From Candidatus Pelagibacterales bacterium (GTDB lineage Bacteria > Pseudomonadota > Alphaproteobacteria > Rickettsiales > UBA1997), in contig VHBV01000074.1 in the NCBI GenBank assembly GCA_016882165.1, positions 1 to 6,637 of the forward strand: 6,637 nt of DNA, in the 5' to 3' direction. The notes below the pieces were generated by a model. That model was not told where the DNA came from. It searched no databases and was given only the letters and a program-made list of their open reading frames with translations. How positions within the stretch are numbered: position 1 is the stretch's first letter; the number at the start of each line of letters is the position of its first letter. A program made the translations under genes and the position numbers. Positions 1 to 5,620 of this stretch are shown piece after piece.

Positions 1-23
1 TCAATTAAATGTCTTGTTCCCAT
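1..23 (-). CDS. Start of a truncated gene, product begins MGTRHLI
   Basis: Only the first seven codons are inside the window, reading MGTRHLI before the left edge. The start is well supported: ATG at 23-21 is preceded by AAAGGAG with a 6-nt spacer, and a promoter-like sequence lies just upstream. From memory, MGTRxLI is a typical opening of a widespread family of uncharacterised phage and microbial proteins that continue with a KVAQYGQWDGYP-like motif. Seven residues are too few to confirm this. It lies on the same strand as the genes before it but seems to have its own promoter, so it may begin a new transcription unit. Confidence 0.6.
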
Positions 24-29
24 TTTTTA

Positions 30-36
30 CTCCTTT
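30..36 (-). promoter_or_regulatory. Strong ribosome binding site of the MGTRHLI gene
   Basis: The minus strand reads AAAGGAG, then a 6-nt spacer, then ATG at 23. It is one of the two best Shine-Dalgarno matches in the window. The leader before it is rich in AAC/CAA triplets (AATAACAACAAAGGAG), much like the leader of the helicase gene near 3690-3709. Confidence 0.75.
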
Positions 37-54
37 GTTGTTATTAATAATTGA

Positions 55-83
55 ATTAAATTACATAATTTTATTATTGTCAA
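55..83 (-). promoter_or_regulatory. Sigma70-like promoter for the MGTRHLI gene
   Basis: On the minus strand a perfect -35 box TTGACA (83-78) is followed by exactly 17 nt and then TTTAAT (60-55), which matches the -10 consensus at five of six positions. Transcription would start near position 48, giving a leader of about 25 nt. Two perfect 10-bp palindromes flank the promoter: AATAGCTATT at 82-91, touching the -35 box, and TTATTAATAA at 41-50, at the expected start site. They could be operator sites, though short AT palindromes are common in DNA of this composition. Confidence 0.65.
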
Positions 84-91
84 TAGCTATT

Positions 92-109
92 TTAAATATT
101 TTTTAAAAT
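92..109. repeat. Direct repeat, copy A (3' end of the cytosine methyltransferase gene)
   Basis: The 18-bp plus-strand sequence TTAAATATTTTTTAAAAT is identical to that at 1039-1056. It encodes the last residues (ILKNI) and the stop codon of the cytosine methyltransferase. The two copies are 947 bp apart, exactly one methyltransferase gene. Confidence 0.8.
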
Positions 110-1036
110 ATGTTCAATTACTGGCACAGTAAAGCTATTTCCATAGCATTTATAAGCTTGAGTATTTGAAATTACATCGTGATAATTATTAGGAAAACCC
201 TGTAATCTAGCGCACTCTGTTGGTGTTAATTTTCTAACAGTATATTGACCGTTTGGTAAATCTATTTTATATAAGCCTGTTTTTGCTCCTCCACCCCCTC
301 CACCAGCATTTAAACAAACGCTCTTACCTTGAATTGAATATACTCTACTACTTTGATTGTTTTTTCCTATATCACCTATTTTGATTGGTTCAAAGACTAA
401 TTGTCTTTGCCCGTGATTAAAATAATCTTCTGGGCAAGCTCTTGAATAAGTGGCTGTAATACAATATGATTTTAATTTTTCAGTATCGCCGCTTTCAATA
501 ATATCCTTCAATAAAACACCTTTGTCTTGTGGCTGTTCTATTTCTACCTTTTTATAAGTGCCATTTTGTTGCAGTTTTCCAACCCAATAAAGTCGCTTTC
601 GTTGTTGTGCTGTAACTAATGCTGAATTAATCATAACCGGTTCAACTCCAAGCAATTCAGATATTTTATCCTTCCATTCTTTTTTCATTGAAGCAACATT
701 TTCAAATAAAAAGTATTTTGGTTTTATTATTTCCAAAGCTTCTAAACACTTATAAAATAAGCCACTTCTTGCACCATCAAGACCTTTTCCGTCTCTTTTA
801 GCGATTGATAAATCTTGGCAAGGAAAACCAGCTACCAATAAATCAATATCGTTTGCAAATTCGCCAAAATGGATAGTATTGACATCTCCAATATGAATAA
901 TGTCCGAGTGATTATTTTTAGCCACTTGAATTGCAAATTTATCTATTTCGCTTGCGTAATATTCGCAATCAATATTTAGATTTTTAAGAGCTTGCCTTGC
1001 TCCTGCAATTCCATCAAATAACGATAAAACTTTCAT
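92..1036 (-). CDS. dcm: DNA (cytosine-5-)-methyltransferase, DNMT3-like phage type
   Basis: This enzyme would transfer a methyl group from S-adenosylmethionine to C5 of cytosine in DNA. The ordered motifs of the family are visible: motif I LSLFDGIAG (4-12) for cofactor binding, motif IV GFPCQ with catalytic Cys73, motif VI ENV (112-114), motif VIII QQRKR (144-148), motif IX near RKLTPTECARLQGFP (268-282) and motif X YGNSFTVPV (298-306). The region of roughly 155-265 is the target-recognition segment and includes six consecutive glycines (245-250), a feature I recall from phage relatives. At 314 aa it looks full length. Its start lies 2 nt after the stop of the 147-aa gene and has no clear Shine-Dalgarno, so it probably relies on translational coupling. 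No endonuclease gene is next to it, which suggests an orphan methyltransferase that protects phage DNA. The recognition sequence cannot be read from the protein. An 18-bp repeat brackets the gene. The symbol is generic. Confidence 0.93.
   Translation of the reverse strand: MKVLSLFDGIAGARQALKNLNIDCEYYASEIDKFAIQVAKNNHSDIIHIGDVNTIHFGEFANDIDLLVAGFPCQDLSIAKRDGKGLDGARSGLFYKCLEALEIIKPKYFLFENVASMKKEWKDKISELLGVEPVMINSALVTAQQRKRLYWVGKLQQNGTYKKVEIEQPQDKGVLLKDIIESGDTEKLKSYCITATYSRACPEDYFNHGQRQLVFEPIKIGDIGKNNQSSRVYSIQGKSVCLNAGGGGGGAKTGLYKIDLPNGQYTVRKLTPTECARLQGFPNNYHDVISNTQAYKCYGNSFTVPVIEHILKNI
288..304 (-). other. G-rich tract in the methyltransferase coding strand, possible two-tetrad G-quadruplex
   Basis: The coding strand reads GGTGGAGGGGGTGGAGG, five G-runs separated by single bases, in otherwise AT-rich DNA. 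It encodes the hexaglycine at residues 245-250. Runs of two guanines can in principle stack into a two-layer quadruplex in the mRNA or the displaced strand. This is inference only, because the glycine codons alone would explain the composition. Confidence 0.35.
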
Positions 1037-1038
1037 AA

Positions 1039-1056
1039 TTAAATATTTTTTAAAAT
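1039..1056. repeat. Direct repeat, copy B (3' end of the 147-aa gene)
   Basis: This is identical over 18 bp to 92-109. Here it encodes the ILKNI terminus and stop codon of the 147-aa protein. Both copies thus sit at the same place relative to a stop codon, and recombination between them would remove the cytosine methyltransferase gene and leave an intact 3' end. Confidence 0.8.
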
Positions 1057-1482
1057 TGTCATTATTTCTTTAACTTTCTTATCTGCACTTGCTTTAAGCT
1101 TAAGCCAGTCTTCGTCTGCCATTGGTGCTTTACCCTCTATATTCAGAGCATCTTGGACGACCAAAGCTATATTATTATCAATCAAATCTTCGTCTAAAGC
1201 TGTTTGAGTTGCTCCAAATAAAGCTAAAAATACTTTTCTGATATGATAAGTATTATCCCTTGCGTCAACAAAAAGACTAAGCGTTGCGTGAACTGCCCTG
1301 CTTACTCTTTTAATTAACTTAAGACTTGGTGCATAAGATTTATAAACAATAGCTGCAATCTTAGCTAAATTATCAATTAATTGTTTTTCGTCATCATTCT
1401 TACTTCTTGCTATTGCTTCACCTGCTAAAGTTAAGACGATAGCAGGGAAATAAGCATGTTGACAGGCTTTTTTATCGTTCAT
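1039..1482 (-). CDS. Uncharacterised 147-aa helical protein between two methyltransferase genes
   Basis: I do not recognise this protein. I place the start at the ATG at 1482, one nucleotide after the stop of the helicase-methyltransferase gene, giving MNDKKACQHAYF. A longer reading from 1548 would overlap the methyltransferase by more than 60 nt for no evident reason. There is no Shine-Dalgarno, so translation probably reinitiates after the upstream stop. The sequence looks mostly alpha-helical, with a basic stretch (KLIKRVSRAVHATL), an acidic stretch near its middle (ALDEDLIDN) and a lysine-rich end. I see no signal peptide, transmembrane segment, zinc ligands or nucleotide-binding motif. 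Its position in a gene chain with two DNA-modifying enzymes suggests an accessory role in the same process, but that rests only on context. Confidence 0.75.
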   Translation of the reverse strand: MNDKKACQHAYFPAIVLTLAGEAIARSKNDDEKQLIDNLAKIAAIVYKSYAPSLKLIKRVSRAVHATLSLFVDARDNTYHIRKVFLALFGATQTALDEDLIDNNIALVVQDALNIEGKAPMADEDWLKLKASADKKVKEIMTILKNI

Positions 1483-1483
1483 A

Positions 1484-2350
1484 TTAAAACAAAGTTTCAA
1501 TTTTAGATTCTTGTTCCGCTTCAAGAATATTTTTACAAGCAACATCAAAATAAGATTTTTTAAGCTCTATTCCGACTCCCTTTCTATTCATTTTTAAAGC
1601 TTGGTAAACTTCACTGCCGATTCCCATGAAAGGAGTAAATACTGTTTCACCTTCGTTACTCCATAATGTAATTGCTCTATATATTGTATCTAATTGCAAA
1701 GGGCAAATATGTTTCTCGTCATTATCTTCACGAGCTGGATTTTTATTTAAAGTTTTTGAGTAATTAATATCCATCCAAACTGGGCTTGCGAATTTCTGCC
1801 AAGTATCAACATCAATTTTACAATTAATTGGGGTTTTATTTTCGCCTGCATTTCTAAAAATCATCAGGTAATCAGGAATACCAACACGAGACATTGAACT
1901 ATCTTTTTTTACTTGTTTATGAAGCAACCCAAGAGCTTTAGTTCTCTGCATTTCAATTACTGGATCTTTCCAAATCGTAACTCTTGAGTGATAAATAAAC
2001 CCTGCATCAGTAAAAGCTTGCAAAATTAATCCACTAAAATCACGCAATCCAATAAATCCCTCTTTGCCTTTTTGAATTGGTAAATCCATACAATGAACCG
2101 CAACATTGCGACCCTCTTTAACCACTCTTGCCATTTCTTTAATTAGAAAACCAAAGGCAACCATAAATTCTTTATAATCTTTTGAGTTCCCCATATCTTC
2201 TATTGAGTCAGAATAACAATACAAATCCGCAAAAGGAGGCGAGTATATAGAGAAATCAACAGACCTATCTGGCAATTGCTGAATTACTTGAACACAATCG
2301 CCATTATAAATTGTAAAATTATCGCCTTCTTTTTTTTCAAAATTAGTCAT
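1484..2350 (-). CDS. Possible separately translated methyltransferase module (internal start, 288 aa)
   Basis: The ATG at 2350 (Met445 of the fusion, opening MTNFEKKEGDNF) coincides with the expected beginning of a free-standing phage methyltransferase, just ahead of GDC..LPDRSVDFSIYSPPF. It is preceded by AAAGGAG with a 9-nt spacer, a stronger Shine-Dalgarno than the one before the fusion start at 3682. The module is complete on its own, from motif IV to motif I. A second product made from this start is therefore plausible. Whether it is made cannot be decided from sequence. The alternative is that the signal is a relic of a recent gene fusion. Confidence 0.5.
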   Translation of the reverse strand: MTNFEKKEGDNFTIYNGDCVQVIQQLPDRSVDFSIYSPPFADLYCYSDSIEDMGNSKDYKEFMVAFGFLIKEMARVVKEGRNVAVHCMDLPIQKGKEGFIGLRDFSGLILQAFTDAGFIYHSRVTIWKDPVIEMQRTKALGLLHKQVKKDSSMSRVGIPDYLMIFRNAGENKTPINCKIDVDTWQKFASPVWMDINYSKTLNKNPAREDNDEKHICPLQLDTIYRAITLWSNEGETVFTPFMGIGSEVYQALKMNRKGVGIELKKSYFDVACKNILEAEQESKIETLF

Positions 2351-3682
2351 TAGTTTTTTCTCCTTTTTTTGTTGATTTAAATTTAAAGCCTGAACCATGC
2401 CGTGCTGCATTTTTCTAAAATTATCTTCTTTTGTTTCTATGGCAGTTTTAACGTTTGCCATAGTATCTAAAGTTATTAAATATATGTTAACTTCATGCTT
2501 TTGCCCAAATCTATAGCTTCTTCTGATCGCTTGATAAGTCCCTTCAAAACTAAAATCTAAGCTTGCAAAAACCTGATTACGACAGTTTTGAAAATTCATG
2601 CCAAATTGAGCTATTTTTGTTTTTGTTATCAGAACCCTAAACTCACCTTTTGCAAAACCTAGTAGCCTTTTTTCTTTTAACTCTGCACTATCTCCCCCTT
2701 TTACCTCTATTGCATTAGGAATCAAACGGCGTAATTCTTCCCCTTCTTCATTTTGTTTAATCCAAACAATGAATGATTCGTCGCTACCATTAACAATTTC
2801 TGACACTTCTTTTAATCTCTCTTTTTGAGTTCTTCTTAACTCTGCGTTAAAGTCAGTCGCACTAATAGATGTGTCATTAAAAAGTTGTCCGTTTTCTTTT
2901 TTTTCTGTTTCAATTTTCTTCTCTATCAAATTAAGTTTTGGCAAAATATGCTTTGAACCATCAAACCCAATATCTGATGGATTGCCAATCATAATAGCCC
3001 AAGAGCTTACAAAATCCCAAAACAGCTGGTTGCAATGCCCTTTGAGTCTCCATTTTGCAGTCTCTCCTCCATCGTGGACAAAATACATTGCTAGCATTTC
3101 GTTATAACCCATGACATTTAAAAACTCTGCATGGTTTCCCAGCTCCATAGGGTCGTTAGGGCTTGGTGTTGCTGTGCAGGCTAATTTAAATGAAGTTGAT
3201 GCAAATCCATCAATTATTTTATTTCTTAATTTGCCATCAAAAGATTTAAGAATACTAGATTCATCTAAAACAACTCCGCCAAACATTGAACAATCTATAT
3301 TATCTAACTGTTCATAATTTGTAATATAAATCCTGCCATATAACGGTTTTGTGGCAATACAACCTAGATCTACTTTTAATTTTTCAACCTCAATACCAAA
3401 TTTTTTACCTTCCTCTATTGTTTGAGAAGATACTGCCAAGGGTGCTAAAATTAAAATATCTTGATTAGTTTTTTTTCTAACTTCCTCAGCCCAAGATAAT
3501 TGCATCAATGTTTTACCTAATCCACATTCTGCGAATATTGCGTATCTGCCAGCTTTTAAAGCTTTCTTGACAATAAGCTTTTGATAATCAAACAAGTTTT
3601 TGTTTAATTCTGATTCGTCAATATCAAAACCTAAATATTGATAATTTTTTATTTTATTCTGTAAAAATTCTTGATAGTTCAT
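1484..3682 (-). CDS. SNF2-like DNA helicase fused to a beta-class DNA methyltransferase
   Basis: The 732-aa product has two modules. Residues 1-435 form a superfamily-2, SNF2-like ATPase: an FDYQ Q-motif-like start (31-34), Walker A ECGLGKT (52-58), a DESS box (140-143), motif III CTATPSP (169-175), motif V around KIAQFGMNFQNC and motif VI QAIRRSYRFGQ (384-394). Residues 445-732 form a DNA methyltransferase in the beta order: catalytic motif IV SPPF (481-484) comes before the cofactor motif FTPFMGIGSE (682-691) and GIEL. SPPF is typical of N4-cytosine or N6-adenine enzymes, more often N4-cytosine. Both modules closely resemble proteins I know from phages, where they are often adjacent genes. 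No nuclease domain is visible, so this is not a one-polypeptide restriction enzyme. The start at 3682 has GAGGAA just before it. The lysine-rich linker (439-444) hides a possible second start and a frameshift site at 2343-2370. The methylated base and target are unknown. Confidence 0.88.
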   Translation of the reverse strand: MNYQEFLQNKIKNYQYLGFDIDESELNKNLFDYQKLIVKKALKAGRYAIFAECGLGKTLMQLSWAEEVRKKTNQDILILAPLAVSSQTIEEGKKFGIEVEKLKVDLGCIATKPLYGRIYITNYEQLDNIDCSMFGGVVLDESSILKSFDGKLRNKIIDGFASTSFKLACTATPSPNDPMELGNHAEFLNVMGYNEMLAMYFVHDGGETAKWRLKGHCNQLFWDFVSSWAIMIGNPSDIGFDGSKHILPKLNLIEKKIETEKKENGQLFNDTSISATDFNAELRRTQKERLKEVSEIVNGSDESFIVWIKQNEEGEELRRLIPNAIEVKGGDSAELKEKRLLGFAKGEFRVLITKTKIAQFGMNFQNCRNQVFASLDFSFEGTYQAIRRSYRFGQKHEVNIYLITLDTMANVKTAIETKEDNFRKMQHGMVQALNLNQQKKEKKLMTNFEKKEGDNFTIYNGDCVQVIQQLPDRSVDFSIYSPPFADLYCYSDSIEDMGNSKDYKEFMVAFGFLIKEMARVVKEGRNVAVHCMDLPIQKGKEGFIGLRDFSGLILQAFTDAGFIYHSRVTIWKDPVIEMQRTKALGLLHKQVKKDSSMSRVGIPDYLMIFRNAGENKTPINCKIDVDTWQKFASPVWMDINYSKTLNKNPAREDNDEKHICPLQLDTIYRAITLWSNEGETVFTPFMGIGSEVYQALKMNRKGVGIELKKSYFDVACKNILEAEQESKIETLF
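2360..2366 (-). promoter_or_regulatory. Internal ribosome binding site at the helicase-methyltransferase junction
   Basis: The minus strand reads AAAGGAG, then AAAAAACTA, then ATG. It lies inside an open reading frame at the exact domain boundary, where a ribosome binding site has no purpose unless translation starts there or once did. Confidence 0.65.
2363..2369 (-). promoter_or_regulatory. In-phase A AAA AAG slippery heptamer
   Basis: Codons 438-440 of the fusion read CAA AAA AAG, so A AAA AAG sits in the phase used for -1 ribosomal frameshifting, as in the dnaX site of E. coli. A -1 shift would add six residues (GEKTND) and stop at TAA 2345-2343, giving a 446-aa helicase without the methyltransferase. 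Skipping one base, or losing one A by polymerase slippage, would stop at TAA 2352-2350, overlapping the internal ATG as TAATG. I see no obvious stimulatory hairpin, so activity is uncertain. Confidence 0.4.
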
Positions 3683-3686
3683 TTTT

Positions 3687-3690
3687 CCTC
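3687..3690 (-). promoter_or_regulatory. Ribosome binding site of the helicase-methyltransferase gene
   Basis: GAGG followed by AAAA and the ATG at 3682 gives a short but usable spacing. It lies in a 24-nt gap rich in CAA/AAC triplets after the stop of the 68-aa gene at 3707. Confidence 0.5.
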
Positions 3691-3706
3691 GTTGTTATTG
3701 TTGTTG

Positions 3707-3913
3707 TTAATTAAAATATTTTTTCGCCCAAGCATCAAAGCTAAAGACAGAATTAGTTGTTATTATTCCAGCTAGTCTTTTTGGGTCATTTATGACTAAA
3801 TTATCATAAATAACCGAAGCACCGAATACTCGTGAGCCATTGACATATCTTAGAAATATGTCTTTGTTTCTTTGTAAGAATTGTTGTTGTGAATTAAGTG
3901 TTATTTTTCTCAT
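3707..3913 (-). CDS. Uncharacterised 68-aa protein
   Basis: I do not recognise this small protein. I chose the ATG at 3913, 4 nt after the dnaB-type stop, giving MRKITLNSQQQFLQ. A longer form starting at 3955 would overlap the helicase by 38 nt. There is no Shine-Dalgarno at either start, so coupling to the upstream gene is likely. The protein has a polar, glutamine-rich beginning, a basic middle (RYVNGSRVFG) and an aromatic end (FSFDAWAKKYFN), with no membrane segment or cysteine pair. Its place between the replicative helicase and the helicase-methyltransferase suggests a small phage early protein, but no function can be given. It could be non-coding, though tight packing on the coding strand argues for a gene. 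Confidence 0.6.
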   Translation of the reverse strand: MRKITLNSQQQFLQRNKDIFLRYVNGSRVFGASVIYDNLVINDPKRLAGIITTNSVFSFDAWAKKYFN

Positions 3914-3917
3914 TTGG

Positions 3918-5195
3918 TTAAAAATTAGTTTCTTTAAACTCACCAATATCGCCATTGAAAGTAATAGAAAAACCGCCTGATAAGCCCTCTCTATTTTTCA
4001 ATACTTCAATTTGTAATTTCTTAATTTTGTCTTTTGATTCTTCATCTGCCCACATCGCTATTACACAATCAGCGTCTTCATACAATCCGCCTGAACCTTT
4101 CAAGCTTCCTAGACCAACCTTACCGCTTATTTTATCTTTTGTTAATTGACTAAGTAGAATAACTGCCACTTTGTATTTCTGAGCAAATTTTGCCAAGTAA
4201 TTCACATTTTCTTTGATCAATGAAGCTTCATTAAAATTTCTTGCATCTCTTAGCTTAAGAATTTGTGCATAATCAACCACAACTAAGCCTATTGGTGATT
4301 TCTTTAAGCTTTTCTTGAATGCAAATTCTATTTCTTTTGGAGACATTGCCACTTTTTCAACTATAAAAAAACTTTTTTGATAGCCTTGCCATTCCTTTAA
4401 AGCAAAATCAAATCTCTCCTGCTCCCAGTCAAAAATATTTGCAATTAAAATCCTAAAAAAGTTTATTCTTGCCAAAATTGAAATGAATCTTGCCATTATC
4501 TTTCTTTTTGACATTTCCATTGAGGCAAAGAATACGCCTGTTTGTGATTTTAAAGCATTTAGCATAACATTTTGAGAAAAAAAGGTCTTGCCGCAACCTG
4601 ACGCTGCGGCAAAAACATGCAATCCCTCTTTATGGAATCCGCCGTTTAGCATATCATCAAGAGTTTTCAGTCCGCTTGAAACTGGCTTTAATTCTTCTTT
4701 CTTATTAGCTTCAGTAGCCCAATCGGCCATTGTTTCTTCACCATCAAACACTTGAATTGTTGTTGAAGTGTCGTCAATTTTCTTTACAGTATCTTCAAAT
4801 TTCACCAAAAGATTTTCAACTTTTTCTGATTCCAAACCATCTATTAAACTTTCCAAAGCTTCAAGCAATTCTCTTTTACGCCACAATTCAGCAACAATTA
4901 TCGCATAGTCTCTGATGTCAATTATCGCCGAAGCTTCCGCCAGCAAAATTGATAAATACTCTTGACCGCCAACTTTCAAGATGGCCTCGTTTGAGTTAAA
5001 AAAAGTCCGCAAAGTTACTTGGTTCGCAGCAATATCATCTTTTTTCACTACCATTATTCTTTCATAAATAGCTAGATTCTCAACAAAATAAAAGTGCTTA
5101 GCTTCTAGTACATCTTCAACTCTGCGTAAGTATTCATTGTTAAGAATTATCGTGCCAAGAATCGCTTGCTCTGCTTGTAAATTAAAAAGTTGCAT
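3918..5195 (-). CDS. dnaB: Replicative DNA helicase, DnaB family
   Basis: This ring helicase would unwind the phage replication fork 5' to 3' using ATP and interact with primase. The 425 aa match a full-length DnaB-type protein. The N-terminal domain begins with the typical NLQAEQAILGTII (5-17), a linker spans about 105-165, and the RecA-like motor follows with Walker A ASGCGKTF (198-205), FFASMEMSK carrying the catalytic Glu227, Walker B VVVDYAQIL (305-313), LLSQL (347-351), the conserved GSGGLYEDADCVI segment (367-379), and KNREG (400-404), which supplies the basic finger residues. No intein is visible. Its ATG overlaps the preceding stop codon as TAATG and has no Shine-Dalgarno, so its translation is probably coupled to the 141-aa protein. 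A phage that carries its own helicase usually also encodes an initiator and a loader, and suitable candidates lie directly upstream. The gene symbol is given by family, not by strain. Confidence 0.93.
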   Translation of the reverse strand: MQLFNLQAEQAILGTIILNNEYLRRVEDVLEAKHFYFVENLAIYERIMVVKKDDIAANQVTLRTFFNSNEAILKVGGQEYLSILLAEASAIIDIRDYAIIVAELWRKRELLEALESLIDGLESEKVENLLVKFEDTVKKIDDTSTTIQVFDGEETMADWATEANKKEELKPVSSGLKTLDDMLNGGFHKEGLHVFAAASGCGKTFFSQNVMLNALKSQTGVFFASMEMSKRKIMARFISILARINFFRILIANIFDWEQERFDFALKEWQGYQKSFFIVEKVAMSPKEIEFAFKKSLKKSPIGLVVVDYAQILKLRDARNFNEASLIKENVNYLAKFAQKYKVAVILLSQLTKDKISGKVGLGSLKGSGGLYEDADCVIAMWADEESKDKIKKLQIEVLKNREGLSGGFSITFNGDIGEFKETNF

Positions 5196-5620
5196 TATCG
5201 TAAAATTATTTTTTTGTTGATAAATTGATCTTTAATTTTGTCTTTTACATTTTCTGCTAAAGCACTTACTTTCAGCGTGTCAATTGCGTATAAGCTTACA
5301 GAATCTTCTGTCTGTTCAATGCTCTTAAAAGCTTCAAAGCCAGCAATTTTGTTCAACTGATTGATTTTTGAATCTGAATTTAAACCTTCCAAAAACCTAA
5401 AGTTAGCAGGCAATTTTCCAAAAAGTTCTGATTTTCTTATTTTTTCACAATTAGAAACAAAATGTTCTGCCGTCATATCCTTACAGTCTTGGAAAAGTAA
5501 ATTTATTTTCTGTTTTAATTTTTCTTGCTCTATGATAATATTGTGATCTAAGATGATTTTTGTTAGTTCATCAAGAATTATGCTTTTTGTCAATTCTGTA
5601 GTTTTAATAAGATTATTCAT
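5195..5620 (-). CDS. Uncharacterised 141-aa protein, candidate helicase loader
   Basis: The start is the ATG at 5620, with AAGGAG and a 7-nt spacer. A TTG two codons earlier is too close to that site to be used. The gene overlaps the initiator by 8 nt and the DnaB gene by 1 nt (TAATG). The product is predicted to be helical and charged, with no Walker motif, membrane segment or zinc ligands. Residues around 52-79 (MTAEHFVSNCEKIRKSELFGKLPANFRFLEG, split here as MTAEHF, KIRKSELFGKLPANF and FLEG) recall the pattern of small phage replication proteins that sit before DnaB and may help load it. I cannot name a family. The loader role is inferred from position and coupling, so treat it as a hypothesis. 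Confidence 0.7.
   Translation of the reverse strand: MNNLIKTTELTKSIILDELTKIILDHNIIIEQEKLKQKINLLFQDCKDMTAEHFVSNCEKIRKSELFGKLPANFRFLEGLNSDSKINQLNKIAGFEAFKSIEQTEDSVSLYAIDTLKVSALAENVKDKIKDQFINKKIILR

Noticed and set aside
82..91. Intrinsic terminator after the cytosine methyltransferase
   Set aside because: AATAGCTATT is a perfect palindrome, but it is only five pairs of mostly A-T without a proper loop and it overlaps the promoter. No GC-rich stem with a T-run is present.
2871..3317. Plus-strand reading frames opposite the helicase (2871-3107 and 3111-3317)
   Set aside because: They lie fully opposite conserved helicase motifs, have no ribosome binding site or family resemblance, and show shadow-like composition.
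1484..3682. A type I, III or ISP-like restriction enzyme, or part of a DISARM-type defence system
   Set aside because: The protein has ATPase and methyltransferase modules but no nuclease domain. The methyltransferase is beta class and not the gamma class of ISP enzymes, no other DISARM genes are near, and the surroundings are phage replication genes.
3691..3709. GTT/CAA triplet run as a microsatellite or CRISPR-like repeat
   Set aside because: It is only a few interrupted triplets in a gene leader, with no spacers or regular repeats. At most it is an unstructured, A/C-rich leader that helps translation.
3930..3955. Longer start at 3955 for the 68-aa protein
   Set aside because: It has no ribosome binding site and would overlap the helicase by 38 nt. 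The ATG at 3913 follows the helicase stop by 4 nt, as in other junctions here.
3955..5546. Plus-strand reading frames at 3955-4149, 4730-4915 and 5361-5546
   Set aside because: All are antisense to the DnaB-type helicase or the 141-aa gene, short, and without start signals. The coding constraint of the opposite strand explains them.
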